DNA from: Chloroflexota bacterium
GTDB taxonomy: Bacteria; Chloroflexota; Anaerolineae; Anaerolineales; UBA4823
Length of the DNA: 64,000 nucleotides
Reading direction: 5' to 3'
NCBI GenBank assembly: GCA_029782365.1
Contig: JAKOUW010000096.1
Coordinates: 1-64,000, forward strand
How positions within the stretch are numbered: the stretch's first letter is position 1; the number at the start of each line of letters is the position of its first letter. Shown in pieces: positions 1 through 8,200 of the stretch. The translations under genes were made by a program, and so were the position numbers. The notes beneath the pieces are model-generated. The model saw only the letters and a program-made list of their open reading frames with translations, made no database searches and was not told where the DNA came from.

Positions 1-195
1 TCGAAACCGTCAACCACCAGCTTTCGGAGATATTCCAAATTGAGATCAATCACGCTCATACTTTTTGGGGCCTGTGTACCAGGCTGTATTCCAAATTGAC
101 CGCACATACCTTGTGTATTTACATCAACCGCTTGTTGGGTAAGCCAGATTTCCTGCAGATCAAATCACTGGCTTTTCCCAATTAGCATAAGACCC
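1..195 (+). mobile_element. Right end of an IS982-family insertion sequence (partial)
   Basis: The window opens inside an insertion element. The only visible part is the 3' end of its transposase gene and a few bases beyond the stop codon. The exact right terminus is not certain: the sequence becomes clearly host-like (the neighbouring minus-strand reading frame) at about 190-195, so the inverted repeat must lie around 165-195. The left end and any target duplication are outside the window. Confidence 0.6.
3..185 (+). CDS. IS982-family transposase, C-terminal fragment (partial at window start)
   Basis: Reading from base 3 gives 60 residues of open frame ending at TAG (183-185). The fragment contains INHAHTFWGLCTRLYSKLTA followed by a TLCIYINRLLG segment and ends LAFPN. 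This is the pattern of the C-terminus of IS982 (DDE) transposases, where a conserved A-H-T-F-W-G-L block precedes a hydrophobic helix and an N-R-L-L-G motif. The catalytic core lies upstream, outside the window. Whether the full gene is intact cannot be judged. The element faces the minus-strand remnant at 160-348 and appears to have inserted into it. Confidence 0.72.
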   Translation, partial: ETVNHQLSEIFQIEINHAHTFWGLCTRLYSKLTAHTLCIYINRLLGKPDFLQIKSLAFPN

Positions 196-348
196 TAATA
201 ATAAGCACGCCCAGGCGGCAGTGATCCAATCAGGTTTTGAGAAGGTTATCCACATACCACCGGCCAACACGATCAATCCACCAAAAGTAGTAAACTGTCC
301 AATTTTCGCGTTGCGGTTTATTTTTTTATCGTCTCGATATATCTTCAT
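160..348 (-). pseudogene. Truncated N-terminus of a membrane-anchored, NERD-like protein, interrupted by the IS
   Basis: The frame starts MKIYRDDKKINRNAKIGQ, followed by two hydrophobic stretches (about residues 18-35 and 43-52) and the sequence LLLG. It then runs straight into the IS end, giving about ten unrelated residues before a stop. From memory, Anaerolineae NERD-domain (nuclease-related) proteins begin with a similar basic start and two membrane helices ending in L-L-L-G, and continue with the soluble domain. Here that domain is absent. I read this as the 5' remnant of such a gene cut by the IS982 element. The family assignment is a recollection without alignment. Alternatively it is a genuine small two-helix membrane protein. 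Confidence 0.5.
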
Positions 349-360
349 GATTGTTCCTGT

Positions 361-1611
361 TTAGTTTTGAAATTTCTTGAGAACAAGGCAGGCGTTTTGT
401 CCACCTAATCCAAAAGAATTGGATAATGTAACGTTGATATCTACTGAACGTGGATTGTTTGGCGTGTAATCAAGATCACATTCCGGATCAGGATTTTCGT
501 AATTGATCGTCGGATGGATCCGTTGTTTGTGAATCGACAACGCACAAACAATTGCTTCGATCGCTCCGGATGCACCCATTGCATGACCTGTCATCGACTT
601 GGTGGAATTGATTGCTACTTTGAGAGCGTGGTCTCCAAATAAGGTTTTTATTGCCTTTGTTTCTGTAGAATCATTGAGTGGTGTAGAAGTGCCGTGAGCG
701 TTGATATAATCCACATCCTTCGGTTCGAAACCTGCGTTTTGTAGAGCCCACCGCATACAACGAATAGCCCCACGGCCCTCGGGTTCAGGTGCAGCCATAT
801 CATATCCATCGCAAGAAGATGCATGGCCAGCGACTTCGGCATAAATTCTTGCGCCACGAGCAACTGCATGTTCAAGGCTCTCTAAAACCAGACATGCAGC
901 CCCTTCACTGAAGATAAAGCCTTCTCTTTTAGAATCAAATGGTCGAGAAGCTCTTTCCGGATTGTCATTGTAACTAACTGGCAAGGCTCGCATTGCACAG
1001 AAACCGCCGATAGCGAAATCTCGAATAAGCGCTTCAACGCCACCAGCCAAAACTATCTCAGCCGCGCCTCGCCGAATATATTCTGCAGCTTCTCCAACAG
1101 CCTGGGTTCCAGTGGCGCAGGCGGTCGTAATCGTGCTAGATGGACCTAAACACTGTATTTCACGTGCGATTAAAAATGCTGGCAAATTAGGGATGCCAGA
1201 AGGCACCGAGAATGGATTTAAACGATCTACTCCTTTGGCACGCAGTGACAGTAAGGCTTCATCTAGTTTTTCCAAACCCCCAATTGCTGTACCAAAAACA
1301 ACCCCAGCCCTTTCAGGATCAGGCATTATAAGCGGAAGACCCGCATCATTCATGGCATTTCGAGCGGCAGCCAGGGCAATTTGGGCAGCGCGTGAAACAC
1401 GGCGCGCATCTCTACGATCCATAAAATCCTCAGGTTTAAATTCTGGAATTTCACCCGCGATTTGACAGGGCATTTGACTGGCGTCAAACTGTGTTATTCG
1501 TCGAATACCTGATTTACCTGAGATAAGGTTCTCCCAAAAAGCACTGAGGGTAGATCCGAGAACGGAGATTAAACCCATTCCAGTGATAACAACACGCTTC
1601 TGAACAATCAT
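361..1611 (-). CDS. fabF: 3-oxoacyl-ACP synthase II (KAS II)
   Basis: This 416-residue cytosolic enzyme condenses malonyl-ACP with acyl-ACP in fatty acid elongation. The thiolase-fold markers are all visible: the active-site Cys in TTACATGTQAVGEA (about residue 165), the first His in NAHGTSTPLND, the conserved Lys in NSTKSMTGH and the second His in MTGHAMGASGA. Length and the N-terminal VVITGMG start fit the family. The ATG at 1609-1611 follows a GGGACC-like ribosome site and lies 12 bases after the plsX stop, so the two are co-transcribed. No anomalies were seen. Confidence 0.96.
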   Translation of the reverse strand: MIVQKRVVITGMGLISVLGSTLSAFWENLISGKSGIRRITQFDASQMPCQIAGEIPEFKPEDFMDRRDARRVSRAAQIALAAARNAMNDAGLPLIMPDPERAGVVFGTAIGGLEKLDEALLSLRAKGVDRLNPFSVPSGIPNLPAFLIAREIQCLGPSSTITTACATGTQAVGEAAEYIRRGAAEIVLAGGVEALIRDFAIGGFCAMRALPVSYNDNPERASRPFDSKREGFIFSEGAACLVLESLEHAVARGARIYAEVAGHASSCDGYDMAAPEPEGRGAIRCMRWALQNAGFEPKDVDYINAHGTSTPLNDSTETKAIKTLFGDHALKVAINSTKSMTGHAMGASGAIEAIVCALSIHKQRIHPTINYENPDPECDLDYTPNNPRSVDINVTLSNSFGLGGQNACLVLKKFQN

Positions 1612-1623
1612 TGAGGTCCCTTT

Positions 1624-2649
1624 CTAGTTGGAAACGTCTGACAAAATAGCCATTTGAGCAATATGGTCCTGAATTGAAGCACGCATAGCATTAAGCAAAT
1701 TGCTTTGGACAGCCTGCCTGGCCACACGAATCGCACTGAGTAAGGCTTTTGCGTCTGACCTGCCATGGCCTACGAATACAAGGCCATCAATTCCTAATAA
1801 GGGAGCAGCGCCGGTCTCTGAAGGATCGAGCATAACTTTAAGTTTGTTGAAAGCAGGCATGGCGAGCGCTGCACCAATTGTTGTAAAAAAATTTGATTTT
1901 AGTTCTTGCTTAAGGATATCCGTTAATAACTTCGCAACAGCTTCGCTAGACTTAAGCAAAACATTACCAGTGAAACCGTCTGTGACAGCCACATCTGCCT
2001 GGCCGCCAAACAATTCTTTTCCTTCAATGTTGCCGATGAAATTTAAGCCAGATTTTTCTAGCAATGGATAAGTAGATTTCACCAAATCGTTGCCTTTTCC
2101 AGGTTCTTCTCCGTTTGAGATTAACCCTACTCGAGGCCTTGCAATGCCCAATACTTTTTGGGCGTACAGAGAGCCCATGACAGCGAACTGCAACAAGTAA
2201 TCTGGTTTACATTCCGCATTGGCGCCAATATCTGTAACGATACAGTGTCCATTTTTCACAGGGAAAATGCCAGCCAATGCAGGTCGTTTTACACCACGAA
2301 TACGGCCAAGGGTAAATAGAGCGTTTGCCATAGCCCCACCTGTATTGCCTGCAGTGACAAACGCGTCGGCCTCGCCTTTCTTAACCAATTCCATTCCAAT
2401 AGCCATAGAATTCTGGGCTTTGCGTCGGGCAGTGGTAGCTGCTTTATCTCCCATTTCCAGCACTTCTGGAGCATGGATTATTTGGAGGGAGTTGAACGAT
2501 TGCCCGAGAGCTTCGAATCTGGGTTTCAAGATATCAAGGTTGCCAACCAGGACGATCTCTTCACCAAATGTTTCTTTTGATTTTATTGCTGCTTCTATCT
2601 CTGGATCAGGGTATTTATCGCTTCCCATCGCATCGAGGACAATGCGCAT
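1624..2649 (-). CDS. plsX: Phosphate acyltransferase PlsX
   Basis: This 341-residue enzyme makes acyl-phosphate from acyl-ACP and phosphate, the donor for PlsY in phospholipid synthesis. It begins MRIVLDAMGSDKYPDPE, the typical PlsX start with the D-A-M-G-G/S-D signature, and has TAGNTGGAM and VTDIGANAECKPDYL as later conserved blocks. The ATG is preceded by AAGGAGAAATT, a good ribosome binding site. The stop is 12 bases before fabF, a common bacterial plsX-fab arrangement linking lipid and fatty acid synthesis. Its promoter must lie in 2650-2744, back to back with the tRNA-Leu promoter; I could not pick out convincing hexamers. Confidence 0.95.
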   Translation of the reverse strand: MRIVLDAMGSDKYPDPEIEAAIKSKETFGEEIVLVGNLDILKPRFEALGQSFNSLQIIHAPEVLEMGDKAATTARRKAQNSMAIGMELVKKGEADAFVTAGNTGGAMANALFTLGRIRGVKRPALAGIFPVKNGHCIVTDIGANAECKPDYLLQFAVMGSLYAQKVLGIARPRVGLISNGEEPGKGNDLVKSTYPLLEKSGLNFIGNIEGKELFGGQADVAVTDGFTGNVLLKSSEAVAKLLTDILKQELKSNFFTTIGAALAMPAFNKLKVMLDPSETGAAPLLGIDGLVFVGHGRSDAKALLSAIRVARQAVQSNLLNAMRASIQDHIAQMAILSDVSN

Positions 2650-2704
2650 AATTTCTCCTTAATATGGTTTCAAAATATATCCCGCAAGGCAAAACATGAT
2701 ATGC

Positions 2705-2732
2705 TTGACAAAGACTAGTACATGATTATAAT
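2705..2732 (+). promoter_or_regulatory. Consensus sigma-70-type promoter for tRNA-Leu
   Basis: TTGACA at 2705-2710 and TATAAT at 2727-2732 are separated by 16 bases. Both hexamers are perfect consensus. The expected start near 2739 leaves about 6 bases before the mature tRNA 5' end at 2745. Confidence 0.85.
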
Positions 2733-2744
2733 ACATACGCTCCA

Positions 2745-2826
2745 GCGCTGGTGCTGGAATTGGCAGACAGGCACGTTTGAGGGGCGTGTGCCGCAAGGCA
2801 TGAGGGTTCAAGTCCCTCCCAGCGCA
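2745..2826 (+). tRNA. tRNA-Leu (anticodon GAG)
   Basis: The 82-base gene folds completely. The acceptor GCGCTGG (2745-2751) pairs with CCAGCGC (2819-2825) and the discriminator A is at 2826. The anticodon stem CACGT/GCGTG encloses the loop TTGAGGG, giving anticodon GAG, which reads CUC and CUU leucine codons. A long variable arm (TGCCGCAAGGCAT) marks a class II tRNA, and the T arm is GAGGG-TTCAAGT-CCCTC. CCA is not encoded and must be added after transcription. The gene has its own promoter and terminator, so it is a single-gene unit. Confidence 0.95.
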
Positions 2827-2829
2827 TGT

Positions 2830-2865
2830 AAAATCCTCTGTCGTTTAACGTGGCAGGGGATTTTT
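2830..2865 (+). terminator. Intrinsic terminator after tRNA-Leu
   Basis: An 11-base-pair stem, AAAATCCTCTG (2830-2840) with CAGGGGATTTT (2854-2864) including one G-T pair, is followed by a T-rich run. It lies four bases after the tRNA. Confidence 0.8.
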
Positions 2866-2893
2866 GTTTCTTTGGGGGGAGCATGTGAATTTC

Positions 2894-2941
2894 TTGTGTT
2901 TTTACAAAAAATGCGTATACTATATCTATTCATGTGAATAG
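2894..2941 (+). promoter_or_regulatory. Putative promoter with palindromic operator upstream of the amino-acid ABC operon
   Basis: A likely -10 TATACT (2916-2921) has a weak -35 TTGTGT (2894-2899) 16 bases upstream. Across the predicted start site lies an inverted repeat, CTATTCA (2926-2932) and TGAATAG (2935-2941). The sequence CATGTGAAT occurs both at 2882-2890 and within the palindrome at 2931-2939. This looks like a repressor site, possibly with an auxiliary half-site upstream; the regulator is not identifiable here. Confidence 0.5.
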
Positions 2942-3029
2942 GCTGTTTGAAAGCAACTGGATACAACAAATCGCTCATCGTATTTCCCGATGTGATCAAA
3001 ATTCAATAAATTGAAGGAGAAGCTAGGTA

Positions 3030-3782
3030 ATGAAACGTCTGTTAGGTCAGTTAATTTTCGTCATGTTAATTGGAGCCTTGTTTGTATCAGCGTGCAGTGG
3101 CGCCCCAGCGAAAAAAGTTGTCGTAGTCATGGATGCAACCTGGCCACCATTCGAATCAATTGATGAAAAGACGAAAGAAATTGTCGGCTTCGATGCTGAT
3201 CTCATAAAGGCAATCGCTGCCAAAGAAAACCTGGATATCGAATTGAAGAATGTTCAATGGGATCCACTATTGGCGGGTATGGCGCAGTGTCAATATGACG
3301 CTGCTATTTCAGCCATGACTATTACAGAAGAACGCAAACAACAGTTCAATTTTTCCAATCCATACTTTGCCGCAGGCCAAATTGTAACCGTACGCAAAGA
3401 TAATACCGACATTACCAGCAAGGACAACTTATCTGGAAAGACTGTAGGCGTCCAATTAGGAACCACTGGTGATATCGAATCCAAGAAGATTAGCAATGCA
3501 AATGTAAAAACATATGATGATATAGCCCTGGCATTCCAAGACTTGATGAATGGCCAGGTGGATGCTGTCGTCGCTGATAATCCTTTAGCTCTTGGCTACG
3601 TTGGGAAGAACCCTGATAAATTGAAAACTGCCGGGCAAGTATTTACCGATGAATATTATGGTATTGCCGTCTGCAAAACAAATTCGGACCTATTGTCAAA
3701 ATTGAACGACGGTTTAGCCAAAGTGAAGGCTGAAGGCACGATCGATACTTTAACCTCGAAATGGATTTCTGGCGGTAAATAA
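3030..3782 (+). CDS. Polar amino-acid ABC transporter, substrate-binding lipoprotein
   Basis: This 250-residue protein is the extracytoplasmic binding component of an amino-acid importer of the HisJ/GlnH type (SBP_bac_3). The signal peptide ends at lipobox VSAC (Cys22), so it should be lipid-anchored. Family features are MDATWPPFESID near the start, GFDADLIKAIA, and the hinge and ligand blocks ISAMTITEERKQQFNFSNPY and GVQLGTTGD. The ATG has a strong AAGGAGAAGC site upstream. It is followed by a terminator hairpin and then the permease and ATPase genes, a layout that usually gives excess binding protein. The substrate (for example Gln, Arg or His) cannot be fixed from sequence. Confidence 0.93.
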   Translation: MKRLLGQLIFVMLIGALFVSACSGAPAKKVVVVMDATWPPFESIDEKTKEIVGFDADLIKAIAAKENLDIELKNVQWDPLLAGMAQCQYDAAISAMTITEERKQQFNFSNPYFAAGQIVTVRKDNTDITSKDNLSGKTVGVQLGTTGDIESKKISNANVKTYDDIALAFQDLMNGQVDAVVADNPLALGYVGKNPDKLKTAGQVFTDEYYGIAVCKTNSDLLSKLNDGLAKVKAEGTIDTLTSKWISGGK

Positions 3783-3792
3783 CATCTACCCG

Positions 3793-3826
3793 GGCTGTGG
3801 GATTGTTCAATCCCACAGCCTTTTTT
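3793..3826 (+). terminator. Strong hairpin between binding protein and permease (partial terminator)
   Basis: A perfect 12-base-pair stem, GGCTGTGGGATT (3793-3804) with AATCCCACAGCC (3809-3820) and loop GTTC, is followed by six T. It lies between genes of one transporter, so it probably ends most transcripts after the binding protein and lets a fraction continue into the permease and ATPase genes. Confidence 0.85.
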
Positions 3827-3842
3827 GTTTTCTGGAGGCGGA

Positions 3843-4676
3843 ATGAATGATGCTGAGCGGCCTTCGAGCAGCGCGGCTGGAAAGTTATTAGAGAAAATCC
3901 CTGGAGCAGAACCAGAAGCCCGGATCGATGCCTGGTGGGGTCTGGTTGCCTTGACGGTAATTGTCACGGTCGCCCTGGCCGTCATCAGTCCCAATCCATA
4001 TTGGAATATCATCGTTTTCGTCAGTGATGGTATTTTAGTCACTATCCTTGTTTCGTTGGTCACATTTCTACTCACATTAGTGGTAGGTTTAATCGGCGGT
4101 TTGGGTAGGCTTTCGAGTAATAAGATAATTTTTGGAATATCCACACTATATGTTGAATTAATCCGCGGCATACCATTACTCGTTCAATTATTGTGGTGGT
4201 ATTTTGCTTTTCCAGTGATCGTTCAATCGATTGGCCGCACCTTCAATATTGAAGCTTTGATCAGCTACCAGGCTAATCCAATTGCAATGGCGATCATCGG
4301 TTTTGTGTTCTGTTATGGCGCATACATGTCTGAAATTTACCGCGCAGGAATACAGAGCATATCCCGAGGCCAAATGGAAGCAGCCCGAAGCCTCGGAATG
4401 AATTATTTTCAGGCGATGCGGTATGTAATATTGCCGCAGGCAATCAGGGTGATCCTTCCTCCGGTGGGGAATGAGTTCATTGCACTTCTAAAAGATTCAT
4501 CCCTGATCAGCGTGGTAGCTGTCACAGACCTAACCAGACGGGGTCGAGAATTTATGTCTGCGCATTTTAATCCAATTGAAACCTGGATGATGATTGCTTT
4601 GTTGTATCTGATTATGACTTTGTTCTCAGCGCGCATTGTGCAATATATTGAAAAAAGATTCCGGATTGAGAGGTAA
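3843..4676 (+). CDS. Polar amino-acid ABC transporter, permease
   Basis: This membrane protein of 277 residues forms the channel of the importer. A soluble N-terminal segment of about 40 residues precedes the first helix ([14 protein letters not shown]). The ABC permease block [19 protein letters not shown] is typical of the HisM/GlnP family, and the ATPase-contacting EAA loop is visible in [21 protein letters not shown] start at ATG 3843, preceded by GGAGG at 3834-3838; an in-frame TTG at 3825 overlaps the terminator T-run and has no ribosome site. The stop overlaps the ATPase start by one base. Confidence 0.93.
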   Translation: MNDAERPSSSAAGKLLEKIPGAEPEARIDAWWGLVALTVIVTVALAVISPNPYWNIIVFVSDGILVTILVSLVTFLLTLVVGLIGGLGRLSSNKIIFGISTLYVELIRGIPLLVQLLWWYFAFPVIVQSIGRTFNIEALISYQANPIAMAIIGFVFCYGAYMSEIYRAGIQSISRGQMEAARSLGMNYFQAMRYVILPQAIRVILPPVGNEFIALLKDSSLISVVAVTDLTRRGREFMSAHFNPIETWMMIALLYLIMTLFSARIVQYIEKRFRIER

Positions 4677-5425
4677 TGAATATGGATTCTGAACCGATCA
4701 TCCAAATCCAAAATGTGCACAAACGATTCCGAGGAGGAATCCACGCTTTAAGGGGCGTCTCGTTAGAGATCAAACATGGAGAGGTTATCGTAATTGTCGG
4801 TCCTTCTGGGTCGGGAAAATCTACTCTTTTGCGCTGTATTAACCGTTTAGAGGAATATGATGAAGGCGCTATCGTCGTGGATGGCACTCGCTTAGACACA
4901 GCCGCTAACATTAATCTTGTGCGGCGTGAAGTAGGTATGGTATTTCAATCATTCAATCTTTTTCCACATATGTCGGTGTTGAGCAATATAACCTTAGCTC
5001 AGAAGATCATTCGACAGCGCGATAAAGCTGAAGCTGAGGAAATTGCCCGAAAATTGCTTGAAAAAGTGGGGATTCCGGAAAAGGCAGATGCATTTCCAAG
5101 CCAGCTCTCTGGTGGACAACAGCAAAGAGTAGCGATCGCACGCGCCCTGGCAATGAATCCTAAAATAATGCTTTTCGATGAGCCAACCAGTGCGTTAGAC
5201 CCGGAAATGATCAAAGAAGTACTGGATGTGATGCTAGGCTTAGCCAAGGAAGGAATGACAATGGTGGTGGTTTCTCACGAAATGGGATTTGCACGAGCGG
5301 CGGCACATCGTGCTATTCTCATGGACGCAGGTCAAATTGTCGAAGAAGCTGCCCCAGAAATTCTTTTTTCGAATCCGACGCAAGAACGGACACGTCAATT
5401 CCTTAGTAAAGTTTTAAGACATTAG
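4676..5425 (+). CDS. Polar amino-acid ABC transporter, ATPase
   Basis: This 249-residue nucleotide-binding subunit powers import. Walker A is GPSGSGKST, the Q-loop is in [12 protein letters not shown], the signature is LSGGQQQR, Walker B with the catalytic Glu is [12 protein letters not shown], and the switch His is in [10 protein letters not shown]. Length and motifs match the GlnQ/HisP group. Its ATG shares one base with the permease stop (TAATG), so the two are translationally coupled. The SCP-2 gene follows after 12 bases. Confidence 0.95.
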   Translation: MNMDSEPIIQIQNVHKRFRGGIHALRGVSLEIKHGEVIVIVGPSGSGKSTLLRCINRLEEYDEGAIVVDGTRLDTAANINLVRREVGMVFQSFNLFPHMSVLSNITLAQKIIRQRDKAEAEEIARKLLEKVGIPEKADAFPSQLSGGQQQRVAIARALAMNPKIMLFDEPTSALDPEMIKEVLDVMLGLAKEGMTMVVVSHEMGFARAAAHRAILMDAGQIVEEAAPEILFSNPTQERTRQFLSKVLRH

Positions 5426-5437
5426 GAGATTAACTTC

Positions 5438-5842
5438 ATGGCATTATTTCCTTCAGACAATTGGTTCCAGGCACTTAAAGAAAAATTGAATTCTGATGAG
5501 CGGTATGCACAGATAGCGGCAAAATGGGAAGGGGATATGCGCTTCATCATCGAGCCGAATGGGCCTTTAAAAGATCCAATGGTTGCTTATTTGGATTTAT
5601 GGCATGGTAAATGCCGGGATGCTTTTCTAGAAGTTAACCCTGAAGCTCGCAAACCCGCCTTCATTCTCAAGGCCCCGTATGATAATTTTGCGAAGGTGGT
5701 CAAGGGCGAGTTGGATCCGATGCAGGCGTTGATGACGCGAAAATTAAGTCTTTCTGGAAATATGGCCGTTTTGATGCGTTCTGTGCCCACTGTTTTGGAT
5801 TTTGTGCGCTGTTGTCGCGAGGTGACAACAGAAATTTTGTGA
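5438..5842 (+). CDS. SCP-2 sterol-transfer family protein
   Basis: This 134-residue soluble protein has the pattern of SCP-2 lipid-carrier domains: an N-terminal helix pair, a central strand stretch (MRFIIEPNGPLKDPMVAYLDLWHG), the block PAFILKAPYDNFAKVVKGELDPMQALMTRKLSLSGNMA split across two strands and a helix, and a hydrophobic C-terminal helix. The family binds fatty acyl or other apolar ligands in a tunnel. No enzyme domain is attached. It is the last gene of the amino-acid transporter operon, 12 bases after the ATPase, an association I cannot explain. A bidirectional terminator follows. Confidence 0.85.
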   Translation: MALFPSDNWFQALKEKLNSDERYAQIAAKWEGDMRFIIEPNGPLKDPMVAYLDLWHGKCRDAFLEVNPEARKPAFILKAPYDNFAKVVKGELDPMQALMTRKLSLSGNMAVLMRSVPTVLDFVRCCREVTTEIL

Positions 5843-5868
5843 AAAATTTCAATAATCAAGGTAAACAA

Positions 5869-5903
5869 AACAGGGGCTGGTTAAAACCAGACCCTGTTAT
5901 TTT
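5869..5903. terminator. Bidirectional terminator between convergent genes
   Basis: AACAGGG (5869-5875) and CTGGTT (5877-5882) pair with AACCAG (5885-5890) and CCCTGTT (5892-5898), with one mismatch. T-rich sequence follows in both directions, serving the SCP-2 gene (plus) and the GH3 gene (minus). Confidence 0.75.
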
Positions 5904-5920
5904 GTGAAAATGTTCGTAGG

Positions 5921-8032
5921 TTATATTCTGAATGTTGCGTTGATCCCGCTTGAACTATCCGGTGCAATCCACACCTCGAATTTACCAGGCTCTACGGAGA
6001 AGGATCCATCGAGGTGGGTAAATGCCAAATCTTCTTCGGTGATTATAAACGAGACCCGGCGAGATTCTCCTGGCTTTAGGAAGATTTTTTGATAATTCTT
6101 TAACTCTCGAATTGGCCGGGTTACGGAGCCAACCAAATCGCGAACATATAACTGAACAACTTCAACACCTGCTGTTTGCCCTGTATTTGTAATGTCTGCA
6201 CTCACTCGCAATTGATTTCGTAAAGATTCAGAGCTCAAGGCAATTTTCGCATAGTCAAAATTGGTGTAGGTCAAACCAAACCCAAATGGAAATAGTGGCG
6301 ATGCAGGTAGATCAACATATCGAGTCCTAAAAGGGCCATCCGGAGAAACTGGACGACCTGAATTCTTGTGATTGTAATAGATCGGTACCTGACCAGTGGC
6401 GCGAGGAAAAGTGATTGGAAGGCGTGCAGAAGGGGATACTCTGCCAAAGATAATATCTGCAATGGCTGCAGCCCCTTCGATTCCTGGATGCCAGGCGTAT
6501 AAAACAGCGTCAGCTTGAGAAACTTGCCGACCGATTGCCAGCGGCCGGCCTGCAAAGATTACCATTATGACTGGTTTTCCAAGGGCTATCATCTGGTCAA
6601 CAAATTCAGCCTGGCCTGGAGGCAGGCTTAAATCTGAGACATTTGAGTTCTCACCTGAGCGGCGAGGATTTTCACCCAAAGTCAAAATTACGAGGTCCGA
6701 TTCTTGCGCAATCGCTAAAGCCAGATCGGTATTATCTGCAAAATGCAATTCAAAATCTCTGGGAGCATTTTCTGAAAATGCAGTTGAAAAAGGTTGCACA
6801 TCAGCCGGATTTCCATCAGGAGTCCATGTTCCGAAAAGCTCAGCAGTTGCATGAATGAAATACCCCCCGACCAGAACCTTACAATGGTTCTTCAAGGGTA
6901 AAATATTATCCTTGTTTTTCAGCAGGACAATGGTATCTTGAGCAAACTTACGAGCAAGGGCACGTGAATTCGGAGTTAAAATATCGCGCGACGATCTTGC
7001 GAGGTCGGTAAATGGATTTGCAAATAACCCAGCGCGATGTTTGATGCGTAAAATCCTGCGGACTCCTTCATCGATTTCTTCCAATGATATTTTTCCATTC
7101 TGAAGGTTGAATGCCAGGGTATTTGGATAAGTTCTGCTGACCATTTCCATATCCACGCCGGCATGAAATGCCAACTCTGCAGCCTCTGATTCATTTTCGG
7201 CTACGCCATGATTAATTAATTCGACTACGGAATCCCAATCTGATACAACAAAGCCATCGAAACCCCATTCCCCGCGCAAAACGTCGGTCAGCAGTTTCCG
7301 ATTAGCTGTGGCAGGAACTCCATTTAAATCAAGGAAAGCTGACATCAATGTTCCAACACCTGCTTTTACAGCAGAATGAAAAGGAGGTAAGTAAATGTCT
7401 CTTAGTGTAAGCTCTGAAATTTCACCGTTGTCATAATCCCTGCCGCCTTCAGCAGAACCATAACCAACATAATGCTTGGCGCAGGCCACAATTCTGTCTG
7501 CGGCAGAGTAATCGGTTCCCTGGAATCCTTTTATTACAGCTGCCGCCAATTGAGATCCAAGATAAGGATCTTCTCCATTGCCTTCGGCAACTCTACCCCA
7601 GCGTGGATCACGGGCGATGTCAAGCATAGGGGCAAATGTCCATTTAACTCCATCGGCGCTGGCTTCCTTTGCGGCAATTGAAGCAGCCTGTTCGGCTAAG
7701 GAGATATCAAACGCTGCTGATTGGGCGAGAGGAATTGGAAAAATTGTCCTGTAGCCATGAATCACATCCCGTCCTAAAATCTGAGGAATCTTGAGCCGAG
7801 ATTCCATCGCTAATTGTTGAATATGATTGCTTATCTGGGCACTTCCAGATCCAGAAAATCCTTGTCCACTGAGGGCTCCCGAAGCATTGATAACTGATCC
7901 GGCTTTACCTTTGCGAACCACTTCAGGATCAAAATTTCCCCAGGAAAAATATTGGTGAAGCTGGCCGATTTTTTCATCTAGCGTCATTTGTGAAAGCAAA
8001 TTGTTTGCGAAAGAAGTGGATTCGTCACTCAT
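5921..8032 (-). CDS. Glycoside hydrolase family 3, beta-glucosidase type
   Basis: This 703-residue protein has the three-part GH3 layout of BglX-type enzymes: a barrel domain (about 20-350) with the nucleophile Asp in FDGFVVSDWDSV, a second alpha/beta domain (about 370-580), and a C-terminal fibronectin-like domain (about 610-700) beginning near FPFGFGLTYTNFDYA. The family releases beta-linked glucose or related sugars from oligosaccharide ends. There is no signal peptide, so it should act in the cytosol on imported oligosaccharides. I start at ATG 8032, which has GGAGAAA upstream; the longer frame to 8083 has none. The exact substrate is unknown. It is divergent from an ArsR-type regulator. 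Confidence 0.92.
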   Translation of the reverse strand: MSDESTSFANNLLSQMTLDEKIGQLHQYFSWGNFDPEVVRKGKAGSVINASGALSGQGFSGSGSAQISNHIQQLAMESRLKIPQILGRDVIHGYRTIFPIPLAQSAAFDISLAEQAASIAAKEASADGVKWTFAPMLDIARDPRWGRVAEGNGEDPYLGSQLAAAVIKGFQGTDYSAADRIVACAKHYVGYGSAEGGRDYDNGEISELTLRDIYLPPFHSAVKAGVGTLMSAFLDLNGVPATANRKLLTDVLRGEWGFDGFVVSDWDSVVELINHGVAENESEAAELAFHAGVDMEMVSRTYPNTLAFNLQNGKISLEEIDEGVRRILRIKHRAGLFANPFTDLARSSRDILTPNSRALARKFAQDTIVLLKNKDNILPLKNHCKVLVGGYFIHATAELFGTWTPDGNPADVQPFSTAFSENAPRDFELHFADNTDLALAIAQESDLVILTLGENPRRSGENSNVSDLSLPPGQAEFVDQMIALGKPVIMVIFAGRPLAIGRQVSQADAVLYAWHPGIEGAAAIADIIFGRVSPSARLPITFPRATGQVPIYYNHKNSGRPVSPDGPFRTRYVDLPASPLFPFGFGLTYTNFDYAKIALSSESLRNQLRVSADITNTGQTAGVEVVQLYVRDLVGSVTRPIRELKNYQKIFLKPGESRRVSFIITEEDLAFTHLDGSFSVEPGKFEVWIAPDSSSGINATFRI

Positions 8033-8071
8033 TGAATTTCTCCAAAAAAAGGTAAGGCTCGAGCGGGATAG

Positions 8072-8077
8072 ATTATA
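8072..8077 (-). promoter_or_regulatory. -10 element of the GH3 gene
   Basis: TATAAT on the minus strand at 8077-8072 lies about 40 bases before the chosen GH3 start. I see no good -35 hexamer. Confidence 0.45.
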
Positions 8078-8157
8078 TCTCAAAGTGAAATGAATTCGTT
8101 TTAATTATTACGTTCATAAGAAAAAGGCTCTTAAATCCTGATTAGAGTTATTTCGAG

Positions 8158-8185
8158 TATAATGAATACTTGAATAAATGTTCAA
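8158..8185 (+). promoter_or_regulatory. -10 element and ArsR/SmtB-like operator
   Basis: A perfect TATAAT lies at 8158-8163. The predicted start overlaps an imperfect inverted repeat, TTGAA (8170-8174) and TTCAA (8181-8185), within TGAATAAATGTTCA. This resembles the TGAA-n-TTCA operators bound by ArsR/SmtB regulators, so the downstream regulator probably represses itself. No convincing -35 was found. Confidence 0.55.
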
Positions 8186-8200
8186 TTGTTTGGAGAAATT

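Noticed and set aside
1112..2662. Plus-strand frames opposite fabF and plsX
   Set aside because: Antisense to well-conserved genes, with no domains and no ribosome sites.
2722..2937. 71-codon plus-strand frame upstream of the amino-acid transporter
   Set aside because: It runs through the tRNA-Leu gene and its terminator, so it is an artefact.
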